A stretch of DNA of 64,000 nt from assembly GCA_963969395.1 (NCBI GenBank), contig OZ017801.1, forward strand, positions 3,102,501 to 3,166,500, written 5' to 3'. The DNA is from Pseudoscleropodium purum (lineage: Eukaryota; Streptophyta; Bryopsida; Hypnales; Brachytheciaceae). The notes beneath the pieces are model-generated. The model had not been told where the DNA came from. It saw only the letters and a program-made list of their open reading frames with translations, and made no database searches. The position numbers and the translations under genes were made by a program. Shown one piece after another: positions 13,350 through 24,242 of this stretch. Position 1 is the first letter of the stretch. Each line of letters begins with the position of its first letter.

Positions 13350-14460
13350 CGTAGTCATAAGTATCTTCCTTCCAGGGATAAAGGGAGGTTGATTAGACGA
13401 AATATTTAGTTATGACGAACGAAGTTTCATTGAGGTCTTGTTCTGCTTTTGGGAACGAAATTAGATCTTTGGTAACGAAGATGGTGCACCCCCTGCATCG
13501 TGGCTACAGTGATGGTAATGGCAGAGGTGACGACGACTTCAGAGCAACCCTGGCGCCGGCGCCGTTCGCGGATGCATTATGACGGGACAGTTGATGTGGC
13601 TATAGAAATAACTTACAGTAGATTGATTGAAGAGCTTTTCTTTCGGGATGTCTCAGCGCTCAATATGGTGCAGGATCGACGGCGCCAGGCCTTGAAGTAG
13701 AGGCGCGGCTGTCGCTGTGGGTTAGGAGTTGCTGTCGCGGAAGTGATGGCAACTACTGTGTCTTGCTGAATTGTGCTTTCTGACAATTGAATTCAAGTGG
13801 AGTCGGCATTGATTTTATGTTCGCCTACGGTTCTATCCCGGGAGGGGAGTATTAGGTGAAAGGCAGAGGAAGTGTGAAGAAGAGGTGGAGGCAGAGCTCT
13901 GCTGCATGTTGGCATATTTTGCGGTGGGTGGTTTTGAGATCACGTTATTGTCAATGAATTCTTGTTCTTTTACATTTGTGCTACGGATTGGATATTGTTG
14001 TTGGCAACTACACACAAAGATTGTTCTGAATTGAGGGGTTTTAGACCAGAAGTGAGATTCTCTATTGTTTGGAACGAACATGTTCGAAATCTTCCTATAT
14101 GATTGAATCATTCGCTGGTATGCGCGGGGGGTCAATTTTTTGTTTGAATCTCTTTCTGTGCTTGCAAATATCAGACTCGCGGCCTGAAGAAATTGAGGGT
14201 TTTCGCAGAATTGGACAAAACAAATTTGGGATGTTTCTATCTTGTGGTAATGCTTTGAATCAATTGGCAAGACTTCAACTTTTTAATCAATAATTGCAAG
14301 AATTCAGCTCAGCGACTGAAAAGTCAGTTTTTTGTATTTTGATCAAGGTACTTGTTAATATTCTTCTGGACGAGTTAAAGAGGTCTGGCATTGCATATCC
14401 CAGAATTTCCATTGTAGCACTTAGCGGAAGAAGCAAAGTTCATAGAATCCAAATCATGCA
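13350..14460. other. Upstream region of broken BTB gene
   Basis: This region is less AT-rich than its left neighbour and probably holds the old promoter and 5' untranslated region of the BTB pseudogene. It includes a GC-rich patch at about 13545-13570. Open frames at 13500-13700 (+) and 13833-14270 (-) have no recognisable motifs and are not called genes. Confidence 0.35.
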
Positions 14461-17400
14461 ATGGATTGCTACTTGTGCTCTGCCTTCGGGAACTCATTTC
14501 GGTCTCCACGCAGCACATTGTGCAATAGTTGCGATGATGGTGCAAAGTCTATTATTAACCTGTGCGAGAAACTGGAACAAGAGTAGCGCAATGATGTAGA
14601 AGATGGAGAGAAAGCAATTCAAGCAGCTTCCCATAGACTACAGTATGCATTTAAGCAGATTAAACAGCTAGAACAGATGGAAGAGAATGTGAGTGAGAAG
14701 CTTGAGTTCCTCAAGTCATTGGTAGAAGCTTTCCAAACAGGGGTGCTGTAGACACAATTTTCTTTTTGTTTTTGTTATTTTTAAAAGTAAAAGACTAATG
14801 GTCCAACAATTTAGCTTTAAAAGCTGTTTTGGATAAGAACTAAGTCAAATAGACATGATAGTGTAGAAAGGGACCATTAGACAGCCGGATATGTAGTTAG
14901 GTTATACGAGAAGCAATGCAGTTAGACAAATAGACATTAGCAACTGCAGGTTAGTTACGGGCCAAGAAGTATAAAGACTAATAGACTTGGCATTTTTCTC
15001 TCTCTCAGGCGTATGCAATGATTGTCGTCTTGTTATTTTGTACCTTTGCACTCCTTCAATAAAACGTCTATTTGTCTAATTGATTTTTGTATGTCAAATT
15101 GTCGATTAGCTAGTGATTGGCTTCGGCATTTTGTTGTTTCTTTTGTTGGAGCAATTGCCAGTGATTGGCTTTGTCTCCTTTGTTTCTTTTCTCTTTGATT
15201 TTGTCTAATTGCCGAGGAACAGTGAGCTTGTCAAATCGTCTTTTATCTGTTTGTGTAATGGTGCATCGGAGAGTAAGTCCAATAGTCATGCTATGGAAGC
15301 AGGTTGTTGGTGAAGTTATAATTTTGTCAAGTTGTCAATTAAGGGTGAAGAGCAGTGAATTTATTTGTGAGTCAAATTGTCTGATTGAGCATTCAAATCT
15401 GTATCTTTGTGAGCAAGTCGAGTGGACAGGTCTTGAGAGAATGTAATGTATTATTTTTGAACATGACCAGTAGTCTTTTAAGCTAGTGATTGGTTGTTTG
15501 TGTGAGAGAGAGCAAGACAAATGGCCAGGGAGTGGCGTTGTTCTTTAAATTATCAGTCTACTAGTCTTGCTACAAGAGCTTGGCTGAGTGGAAATGAGAG
15601 CACAACATATTTTTAAATATAACCAGTGATTGGTTATTGTTTCATTGACGGGTAGTCAATTGGTCGAGCAGCGGAGATAGCTGCGTAATTTTGAATGACA
15701 ATTGGTCAATGTGAAGAAGGATGCAATGGTTAATTTTGAGAGCTTAATTTTTGTATGTGTCAATTAGACAATTATCTTTAGCCAGTGATTGGCAATATGA
15801 ATGAGTGATATTTCAATGACTACTTGTCTGTGAGGGAAAGTAGACATGCTTACCAGCGATTGGTAGCATTTTAAGGCAGTTTTTATGTCAATTAGACAGG
15901 AAGCTGTGGAAGACGAATAGCCTTTGAAGTTAAAGAATTGAAATGAGCAACCAGTGAGTGATTCAGATGTGTGTCAAATTGACAATTATATCAAGGCGGA
16001 TGGAGCCTGAGTTATCAGCCATGTATGGGCTGATTTGGTGAGGTCAACTAGACAATGAATTTTATGAGAAAGTAGCCAATGATTGGCCGTAGTTTTCCAA
16101 ATATCAAGTCAAATAGTCAAGCGGTTACAAATTGGAGCAATGGAAAGGAATTTGAACGAGTCATGGTGAATTGTTTAACGTTGGTATGTTGTGAAAAATG
16201 GACAAATTGACAATCAGATGAGGAGACCAACCAAGCTTGGAGATCAAGACAAATCGACAGAATTGATTCCTTTAGTGGTTGGTGGTTGAGATGTCAATTA
16301 GTCAAGCTAAGTGATAGAAGAAGGTCCAGTCAAATATAGCAATTGTAATTCAATATAAGATGGACCAATTGACTGATAGGTTGATAGGAGCCTTGTGCTT
16401 GACAAATTGACCTTACTAATGACAAGTAGTAGCAATTTGTAGAAATAGAAAAGCTACAGAATTAATAGCAAGTTTCATTAGTTATGATACAAAGATGTAA
16501 GTTATTTAGCATGACAAATTGACTTGCCCAAGCGAATGGAGTTGGAACAGTAGAAAGTGAGAGATAAATCTATTTGTCTGGAACGAATTGTAGATAAGTT
16601 ACATCACTTTTGCATGCTTTTGCATACTGGGACCAATTGATAATTACAGATTTGTAATTTTGCATCCTGCATAGTAGTAATTAGCGGTAGCTAATTAGCC
16701 TACTAGACCATTTGACCAACTGCAAATCATTTAATTGAAGAGTAATTAAAAAAGATGACATATCTATATATTATATGTGGCTATTTGATCAGGTCGATAG
16801 AATGCATTACAAGGCATGAGACTATTTGACCAACCCTGACTATTTGACACACCCAGACTATTTGACATTAGCACACTAGTATAAGACTACACAACATATC
16901 ATGGAGTCTGCATTCATTGGGTTTTGGACAGAATACTAGAATTGGCTAAATGTACCCCTTGCACCTTCACCTTCACATTTACATTTAATTAAATTAATAT
17001 TTAATTCTTGAAACGCTAAATTGAGTGAATTCCTACAATAAAAGTGACCTTAGAAACAATACGATAGACTATTTGACCGTTCCCAAACGAAAGAACCACC
17101 CTTAGGGAATTCCTTGGATTTTTGATCCAAGCCTATTCCTACGCTACAGGTGCATATTGGTGTCAAATTGATCACCAATGACGGTCGTCTCTCTATCCAT
17201 GCCCATCGCGGTGTCATAGTTAGTTTTCTTTTGTCAGAGTGTCTTAATTTCTTTGTTGGATATTTGATGCTTCCCGGGATGCTTCTGTAGGTGATGTTAG
17301 TTCACTATATGGTATTTTTGCCCTAAAACCTCTTTCTTGTCTCATCCTAAGATGTATATTTTGTTGGATGGTGACTGTAGGCTACCAAATCATCGGTATT

Positions 17401-17816
17401 CAGAGCAAGATTTGAATCGGACGAAATGAAGGAGCTGCACACAGACGTACAGGAACCAAGCCATGATCAACTCCGGCACCTTCTGAAGTTCCTGTATTGT
17501 ACTCAAATTCCTGTTGACGCCATGGCGGAGCATAGTCATGCTCTGATAAATAGCAGTTGATAAATACGACATACCAGTATTGAGCAAGGTTTGGGAAACT
17601 TACATCTGTCGTATTGTATCTTCCTCTGATGTTCTTAAGGTTCTGGAGTTGGCGACTCTCACTCATACTTCTTCGCTGAACGAGACAACCAGTAGTATAA
17701 TCTTGAAGAGCTATGAAGATGTGGTCTTCTCGAAAGAGTGTAAGGACTTCGCCATCAAGAATGCTCTTCTATCAGTGGAAATAACCAAAGCCTTCATTCA
17801 GGACATCAAGAAGTAA
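14461..17816 (+). pseudogene. BTB/POZ-BACK domain gene, disrupted
   Basis: This is the remnant of a plant BTB/POZ-BACK protein, a class that usually acts as a CUL3 ubiquitin-ligase adaptor. Exon 1 starts at ATG 14461 and continues after the insertion from 17154 to 17218 (donor GTTAGT). Exon 2 runs 17381-17816. The start MDCYLCSAFG has a Cys-x2-Cys pair and a second pair (Cys21, Cys24), as in one Arabidopsis BTB group. A coiled region, a BTB core (TNDGRLSIHAHRGVI then ATKSSVFRARFESDEMKE, LLKFLYCTQ) and a BACK region (VLKVLELATLTHTSSLNE) follow. Three lesions are visible: TAG at codon 42 (14584), a 2402-bp solo LTR in exon 1, and a one-base insertion near 17547-17551 after AEHSHALI, with frame restored at AVDKYDIPVLSK. 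The splice sites still look usable. Loss of function is clear. Confidence 0.9.
14747..17148 (+). mobile_element. Solo LTR, 2402 bp, with 5-bp target duplication
   Basis: The element begins TGTAG and ends CTACA, a perfect 5-bp terminal inverted repeat. It is flanked by GGTGC on both sides (14742-14746 and 17149-17153). Removing it with one GGTGC restores the reading frame of the BTB exon. A TATAAAG at about 14972 and an AATAAA near 15057 suggest plus orientation. There is no gag-pol and no second LTR, so it is a solo LTR. Its body holds about thirty copies of GTCAAATAGTC/GACAAATTGAC-like motifs and about eight of GCCAGTGATTGGC-like motifs. The superfamily cannot be assigned. Confidence 0.88.
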
Positions 17817-18713
17817 GTCAATCTTTCTACGATGCAGATAGTATCTTCTTAAATTCTGAGGTTTGTGCTGTCTCAATGCTGTAGAATAGCAAATGGAGAG
17901 GTGCACGGATCCGGCATAACAGAACCCGATGTAATGATAAACAGTCAAAGGGCTCTTCTGACTGACTCCATGAGTTCTCTCTGTTAATTTATTGGTTTGT
18001 TTGTTCATAGGTTTGCCTGATTAGGTATCTATGTATAGGAAATGTGTGGATCTTGTTTTTTCTCCCATGAAGTGTTTTGAGAGGTATCTGCATCAACGAA
18101 ACATCAATTCTGACCACAAGAATGCATCCAGATTTCTGTTAGTTTCTGCATTGAACAATCTAGAGTACAAAATAGTTGAAGCATATTTATAGAGTTGCAC
18201 AACAACTCCAATTTGTTATCCTCAAATAAACTGTGAAAGCCTCAAGAAGAATGTACGCCACCAATTTGTGCTTCCTTCGGAGTTTGGATCGACACCTTCA
18301 GAAGTTTATGAGTAGGATTGTAAGTTAAGTATTGTACAAATGAAGAAATTGGGTAATTGTGTGTTCAAATTTGTGTAGTCTGTAACGAGTGCCTCAATGG
18401 CAAGTGCTACGTTCCCTGCGATGACATTGAGTCCATTGCAATGAAGTCTATGGGTGGTTTATACCAGTAGTAGTCACTGATGTGGGTCTATAACCTAAAT
18501 TTGATCTATAGGTGGCAAGTATCTTTTGAGAATGGGAGTAAAGGAAAAGCATGCTATTTGTATAGTCATATTAAGGCTATTTGTATCACCTAAGGGAAGG
18601 CCCCATGTGAAATAGTTAATGATTACATATGTAATTGAATTGTTCTCAAGTTATGGAGCAATGAAAGAGGTAGCAGTTCAATTTTTTATTGTATTGGTTC
18701 ATTACTATTCATA
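17817..18713. other. Intergenic, downstream of BTB pseudogene
   Basis: This stretch probably starts with the old 3' untranslated region of the BTB pseudogene. It contains one short coding-like fragment (18241-18315) and a second short open stretch near 18378-18470 (NECLNGKCYVPCDD) that I do not recognise. No intact gene is supported. Confidence 0.4.
18241..18315 (+). pseudogene. Possible NmrA/isoflavone-reductase-like fragment
   Basis: About 24 codons end in a stop. They contain QFVLPSEFG, which resembles the (K/R)RF-PSEFG signature of plant phenylcoumaran benzylic ether reductase and isoflavone reductase-like proteins. No adjoining Rossmann-fold or substrate-binding sequence is visible. At best this is a relic exon; it could be coincidence. 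Confidence 0.3.
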
Positions 18714-18976
18714 ATGATCAACACCAAGAATTTAGACATGTTGTGCTTTGTTAAATGTTAATCCTAGACATTGTATGATAGGTTGTATTGACAAATTATA
18801 ATGGTCAACACTAAGAATTGAGACATGTTGTGCTTTGTTAGATGTCAATTCCAGGCATTGCATGTTAGGTTGCATTGCCAAATTATAATGGTCAACACCA
18901 AGAATTGAAATATGTTGTGTTTTGTTAGATATCAATTCCAAACATTGTAGAACAAGTTGTATTGCCAAATCATTGG
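18714..18976. repeat. 87-bp minisatellite, three copies
   Basis: A unit beginning with GGTCAACACCAAGAATTG recurs with an 87-bp period (anchors at about 18716, 18803 and 18890). Because 87 is a multiple of three, the minus strand stays open across the array and would read a 29-residue repeat (QCLELTSNKAQHVSILSVDHY). I recognise no protein family in it and treat the frame as a by-product of the period. Confidence 0.75.
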
Positions 18977-19789
18977 GGAGATTTGGTCTTGCAAGTTTCA
19001 AGTTAGTAGAGTGTTGATACATTTCATTCCTCTCACAAAGAGCATGGATCACATAGTGTAATCAAGTTGCTCATGGCAAATCCTAAAGAGCCACATCATC
19101 AAAATTCTTATTGTTAGCCATTATGGCTATGCAAGAAGTCTAAATGAGTGAATAATAAGAATAAAAAATAAGCTATTGGACATTAAATTATGTGTTGAAT
19201 AAAAGCACCAATTTTGGAGTGTACAAATGATGGTTTAAAAATGATGTAATGGCTATAATAAGGTCTTACATCCTTTGAGTGTAAAGAATGTGGTCATTAT
19301 ATGGCTCTAACATGGTGTTCATTTTAAGCTAGAAAAGGTGAATATTTTCAAAAAAAATTTAATCAATTTTGAGAATTATCTAGTAGTTCTCATGGTGTAC
19401 CTCAAAATTTCATAACACATATAGTTTCAGATTTTTTTTTTTAATCTCTATAGGAATTTTCTTCTTTTACATTTGATTATATGTGGAAAAATGTGGTTTT
19501 TCCATTCCCTCCAAGGGAAATTAGACAATAGATTTTTTTTAAATATATAAATAGTTGTCTTCAATAAGAATATTTCTTTTCTTTTTGGTTACCATTTAGA
19601 TAATTGAATCAATGAGATTTTTAATTTGCTTTCTAAAATGTGATGCCTCTAATAAAAAAAATTTAGATAATTCAAGTACATAGACTAAATTACAAAAAAT
19701 ACATCCAAACATCATGACCAAAATAATAGAATTTCAACTCAAATCTATTGAATGATTAAGTCATTTTAGAGGTATTGTTTTGAACAAAA
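18977..19789. other. AT-rich intergenic DNA
   Basis: No gene or clear repeat is visible. The sequence is AT-rich with short homopolymer runs. Confidence 0.4.
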
Positions 19790-19890
19790 TAAAAAGCCAC
19801 TTAGGCCACGCGGGCAGATGCCTCCAAAGGGATTCGAACCTTAAACCTCATGTTTGAAGGTCCAAGGTTCCAACCACTAAACCACCTGAA
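19790..19890 (-). mobile_element. tRNA-derived sequence, probably SINE head
   Basis: Read on the minus strand, GGTGGTTTAGTGGTTGGAAC resembles a pol III A box and GGTTCGAATCC is a perfect B box about 40 bp later. No clean tRNA cloverleaf forms: the anticodon arm has an oversized loop. The 3' side ends in a T-rich tract (GCTTTTTATTTTG). A short SINE or tRNA pseudogene fits better than a working tRNA. Confidence 0.55.
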
Positions 19891-19992
19891 TATTTAAGTG
19901 ACCACACAAGAACTAGAATTTTATATATTTAGTTATTTCATTGTTTTTTCATGTGTTTTGTATTTTCAGCAAACTTTAGAGATCATTTAGTC

Positions 19993-20290
19993 ATAATAAA
20001 ATACATTTTTTCAAAAACCTTGAAACTAATAAAAGTTGTAAATTTAAACTGACTTTCACCTAAAAAAATCCGTTTGTGATTTTGAGTCTTCAATAAAAAG
20101 TTATGGACAAAAGTCAGAGAGGATGTTTGAAAATGTTAAAATAAATGTTCTTAACTACTTGTCTCTGATTTTTGTTTATAACTTTTGATTGGATGATCTA
20201 AATCACAAACGGATTTTTGGAGGTGAAAGGTATCTTAAATTTACAACTTTTCTTAGTCCTAAGTTCTTTGAAGTTTTTTATTTTACTATG
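19993..20290. repeat. Long inverted repeat (foldback), ~130-bp arms
   Basis: The left arm (about 19993-20121) and right arm (about 20159-20290) are near-complementary, with a spacer of about 37 bases. Shared stretches include AAAAGTTGTAAATTTAA, TTTCACC and AAATCCGTTTGTGATTT. Transcription would give a long imperfect hairpin. It is probably a foldback MITE. No coding capacity is seen. Confidence 0.75.
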
Positions 20291-22656
20291 CGAGAATGGA
20301 CTCCAAAGCCTGCTGAATTGAAAAAAGACTGAATTTTACATGATTATTTTTTTTAAATCATTATACTTAGGTTCTCAAATATTTCAAAAAAATTCCAAAA
20401 AAAATTCAAAGATTCCAAAAAGATTCTTAAAAGATTCAATATTCAACAAAAACTTGTTGATATGATCATTGCGTTATCCAAATCAACAAAAATAATTTAC
20501 CATTTTGTTGATTTTCACATAAAGTTACAAAATGGTCATTCTACTATTCCAAATAACATAAATTAGTTGAATTTCTATTGTTTTGGTCGTGCATTTCTAG
20601 TAGTGCTAGGTACAAAAAATGAAGAGTTGGATCTTTGCCTTCTACTTTTTATTTCCAAACCTTGTCAATTGGACCTTGATGAAATGATTTTTAGTTAAAT
20701 TTATTAGAAATAAAGACCTAATTGTTCATTTGAAACCTTGAATTTATTGAAACAAAAAATTCCGAGGTTCTCATATAAATATTCATCAACATTGGAAGTG
20801 TATTTTTTGCTTCCCCCAAAGTATTTACATATGAATATCCTTATATATAAAAATAGAATCTTAAGTGACCTACTCAACTTACTACCATGACTAATCTAAT
20901 GATTCCAAATAAAATTGAAGTAAAATTGAGCTTCATAAACATCTAAGAAAAGAATATTTTCAATTTTCAATCTTTCAAAGGGTATAGAATCTTCAACTAT
21001 AGAATGTTATAACAACTACTAAAAAAAATGAAAATTTTAATTTCTATTCAAATAACCTCAAGAACTAATGACACTATTTTAGAGAAATTAGATTTTCCTA
21101 ATTCTAGTTGTGCAAAGGGACTAGAAATGTGTTTTTTTCTTAATTTTCTTTTGGATTAATAACAACATTATCATCAAGTTGTATAGTAGTTGTTATATTT
21201 TTAAATGTTTGACTTTGAGTTCTTCTTGCAAAGCTTAAGAGTGGGAAAATGATAAAAAGATGGAGTCAACAATCTTGACCTTTTTTTCAATACCTGGTTT
21301 TAAATCTATATAAAAATTAGTGTACAACTCTTATAGTCAGAGAGATAAAAACTTGAGACTAACTAAGGATTTTAAAGCATTGTTATCAAGCTCAATGCTA
21401 GTTGAAAAGGCTTACTAACCATATCCATGGATTTTGAGTACTAGCTTTGATTAATACAAGTTAGACATGGTTTCATAACCAAAAGCTACACTTAGATCAT
21501 AATTTGCCCAAAGGACTTTAAATGATTGGAACTTCTAAAAAATATCTAATTTCAAAAATGTTGTATTTGTCTAATATAAAATTTCTTTAGTATGAAGGTG
21601 TAGGTAATTTGTAATAGATGCATTTCGATTTTTTTTGTATTGGATCTTGTAAGAGAAATCATAACTATGATAAATAAAAACTAGATTTAAAAAAAACTTT
21701 GAAAGCAACTTTCATTCATAATTCATATGAATATTTATATAAAAAATAATCTTTTACAGTATAGTTTTTTTTTTTTCTAAAACAAAAATAAATTAAATCC
21801 TTGAATAAAAAAACTAAATATTTTGCTTTTGAACACTAAATATAATCAAACCCTTCATAGATTTCATTTATCTATCAAAGTACAAATGATTCTTATTTTT
21901 TTTTCACAAATTTAAACTTGATTGATATTGCACGTTGTACTATACATCAATGCAAACTTATTATAAATATTATTTGTACTTTTGAGCTTCCTTCTTTAAT
22001 ATGATCAATGCAATATGAAATTCATTCGGCAATACTTCTTAAATTGTAAAAAGATGAAGTTATAACTTTAACCTATTAAATAGATGAGAGTTGAAATAAT
22101 GATTCATTGAACAATTGGACCTTGACACCTAAATAGTCAATCTTTAAAGGAATGTGGGAAACATATAATTATATGGTATTATACTTGACTCTTATTCATT
22201 AATTAGCATCTTTTGTTTTTTGTTTGAATGTCTCTAACATATAAAGTATAAACCTTACCTTGCTCAAATATGTCACCATAATATACTCATAGAATACATG
22301 GCCATTTTGTAACTTCTATTAGATGTAGGAAGTTCAGTAATGATCCAAATTGGAAGCGCCATGTGTCATTGAATCCAAATCAATATGAATAAAAACTTTT
22401 CTCACTACTTGCAATTCTTGGAGTACCCATCACTAATTGCGCGGCAGTAGATGCGTCTTTCACGAACCGTTTCTGAAAGTGGAGGCATTGGAGTCGTTGA
22501 CGGGTAATTTGAAGATGTGATTTCATTTCGCATCTCAATTTTTCTTTGTACATTGTCCTCAATTTGATCTTGAAATGCAATCAATTTGTTAAAAAATTGC
22601 GCTCTGTTAGAGTCGTCTTTTGTGAATCGTCTCTGAAAGTGGAGTGGTCTGCAGCG
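20291..22656. other. AT-rich intergenic DNA and BAP31-like promoter
   Basis: There is no gene from 20291 to about 22400. The last ~250 bases are upstream of the BAP31-like gene and contain a direct duplication of about 30 bp (about 22453-22483 and 22611-22642, core CTGAAAGTGGAG). Confidence 0.45.
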
Positions 22657-23046
22657 ATGGCGTTGGAGTGGGCGGTCCTGAGCCTCGTTGCGGCCGTGGA
22701 GTCTGTTTTGTTGATATTGATCACCATGCCGGGTATGTCAGGCATACGCCGACAGCTCCTTGCGTTGTCGACAGCAGCTCTGCAGCCTTTGCTGGCCGTG
22801 GTGCCGTTCGCTTTTTTTCTGATGCTTGAGATTTACTGGCAGTTTGAGAACATGCCGGAGTGCAGCGGTACTTCGTGCAATGTTCCGGAACAAGACCGAT
22901 TGAGCAAGAAAATGATGATGCATCAGCGGAATATGATTCTTGTGGCCTCGTCGTTGCTTTTGTATTGGATTTTGTACCGCGTAACGGCCATTCTTGTGCG
23001 GGTCGAGGCTTCCAATGTACAGATCAATAAGCTCAAGTTCTCCTGA
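22657..23046 (+). CDS. Short plant BAP31-like ER membrane protein
   Basis: This single-exon gene encodes 129 residues. The start MALEWAVLSLVAAVESVLLI matches the N-terminus of short plant BAP31-like proteins. Three hydrophobic segments are visible, at about residues 5-22, 32-52 and 88-105. Between the second and third lies a loop with two cysteines (ECSGTSCNVPEQDR) typical of the plant group, and the end is basic. These proteins are thought to sit in the endoplasmic reticulum, where animal BAP31 helps sort membrane proteins; the role of the short plant form is not settled. I chose ATG 22657 over the upstream in-frame extension because the family starts here. The long coiled tail of animal BAP31 is absent, as usual in this plant class. 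The gene is intronless. Confidence 0.85.
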   Translation: MALEWAVLSLVAAVESVLLILITMPGMSGIRRQLLALSTAALQPLLAVVPFAFFLMLEIYWQFENMPECSGTSCNVPEQDRLSKKMMMHQRNMILVASSLLLYWILYRVTAILVRVEASNVQINKLKFS

Positions 23047-23338
23047 ATATCGTTGTTTCCCTATGTATGGCAGTGAGCCTTTTCTCCAAATTTAGGTTTA
23101 TACCGTGAGACTCATAGAGAAGCAGGAGCTGAATATATTTACTCGAATTCCGATTCCGTTAGTTTTCTCTTAAAACAAATTTAGAACTCATCTGGCAGAA
23201 TTTTTTAATTTTTTAATTTAATTTTTTTTGGGACAAACCGGGATACCCTATTGCATTGAGAAACACTTTTTATTTCATTGCACATCTCAGTGAGATTAAT
23301 ACACTGCAATGGAGCATGCTATTTGCAGACATCGAAAG

Positions 23339-23797
23339 TCAGTGGAGGTATGACTTCGGCATTTTCTGATCATACCAATTAGAAAGCTCTTTTCCAACTT
23401 CAGCATTTCTGAGCTCCTCCTCAAAAGTTTTTGTCTGTGAGTTGTTTGTTGTTGGACATATGACAGGGTGCTGGCACGAGAGTTGAATAGCTGATGTTGG
23501 GGTGATTGCCCCCAACTCGATGCTACAATTCTCGAAAGTTACTCGTAATTGGGATGTACGAAGTCTTCGTGCGTGAAAATCAACGGAGGAAAAGTTATTT
23601 TTGATGGAACTGCTAGTAAATAATAGTGTTCCATTGCTACAGGACAAGGCAACATTTGGACACTTCGAAGCTGTCGAGCTGTCTTTGACTTCATGATCTC
23701 CCGAGTCGGCGCAGGTACTTTTACTCATCACCCCTTTCAGAAGAAGGTCCATGCTGGTGGGTAACCTCTCACGGTCCAAGAGGTATGGGAACTTCAT
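23339..23797 (-). CDS. Unrecognised open frame, doubtful
   Basis: An open frame of about 152 codons starts from ATG 23797. It is polar, with Ser/Thr-rich segments and an end KELSNWYDQKMPKSYLH that looks protein-like. No domain, signal peptide or membrane segment is recognised. It is longer than most chance frames here and lies tail-to-tail with the BAP31-like gene. Upstream, 23860-23920 on the same strand has a possible exon (VVIIDWDQNASMMEALQAK), but no phase-consistent join was found. It may be the last exon of a decayed gene. Confidence 0.25.
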   Translation of the reverse strand: MKFPYLLDRERLPTSMDLLLKGVMSKSTCADSGDHEVKDSSTASKCPNVALSCSNGTLLFTSSSIKNNFSSVDFHARRLRTSQLRVTFENCSIELGAITPTSAIQLSCQHPVICPTTNNSQTKTFEEELRNAEVGKELSNWYDQKMPKSYLH

Positions 23798-24069
23798 ATT
23801 CAAATGATGAAATGCGTGAAACTTAGAACCTACTCAGTTATTATGCATCGAGTACTTGGCTTGCAACGCTTCCATCATGGAAGCATTTTGATCCCAGTCA
23901 ATTATTACTACCTGAGTACGAATGGATGCAACAAAGTCAAAAGTAGAAAACCACATCAAAGATTGACACACGCCTTCATCTGTCAAAGTCTTGCTTTATA
24001 TTGCACGATGCTTCTCACAATGATCTGGCAGATGCAGCCGTCAACACTGTTGATGTGGCATGATAGTTG

Positions 24070-24242
24070 AAGGTCAAGAACGTGGCCTTGTACTCTTGTC
24101 TGCTCCCTGTCCTCGTTTGCGGTCTGTCCTGCTTTGCCTCTCACCAGACCACCTGTGGCTGGTGCTTTGTATTTTATTTTTTGCAATGAAATCCCGTTTC
24201 ATTTGTGTCAAAAAAAAGAAAAGAAGAAAAGGTCAAGAACGT
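24070..24242 (+). mobile_element. 5'-truncated LINE-like insertion with 14-bp target duplication
   Basis: The direct repeat AAGGTCAAGAACGT lies at 24070-24083 and 24229-24242. Between them are 145 bases ending in an A-rich tail (AAAAAAAAGAAAAGAAG) after GCAATGAAATCCCGTTTC, a typical 3' end of a plant LINE. No open reading frame is included, so the copy is a severely truncated tail. The intact duplication suggests a fairly recent insertion. Confidence 0.8.

Noticed and set aside
13833..14270. 145-codon minus-strand open frame upstream of the BTB pseudogene
   Set aside because: No domain, no splice partner and low-complexity composition; probably a chance frame.
17149..17200. Primer-binding site after a 5' LTR
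   Set aside because: TTGGTGTCAAATTG after the LTR looked like a primer-binding site, but the sequence is BTB coding sequence that rejoins exactly with the left flank.
18714..18976. CRISPR array
   Set aside because: Three contiguous 87-bp tandem units without spacers; a minisatellite in eukaryotic DNA.
19828..19887. Working tRNA gene
   Set aside because: The A and B boxes fit, but the anticodon arm has an oversized loop and no acceptor stem pairs, so a SINE or pseudogene is more likely.
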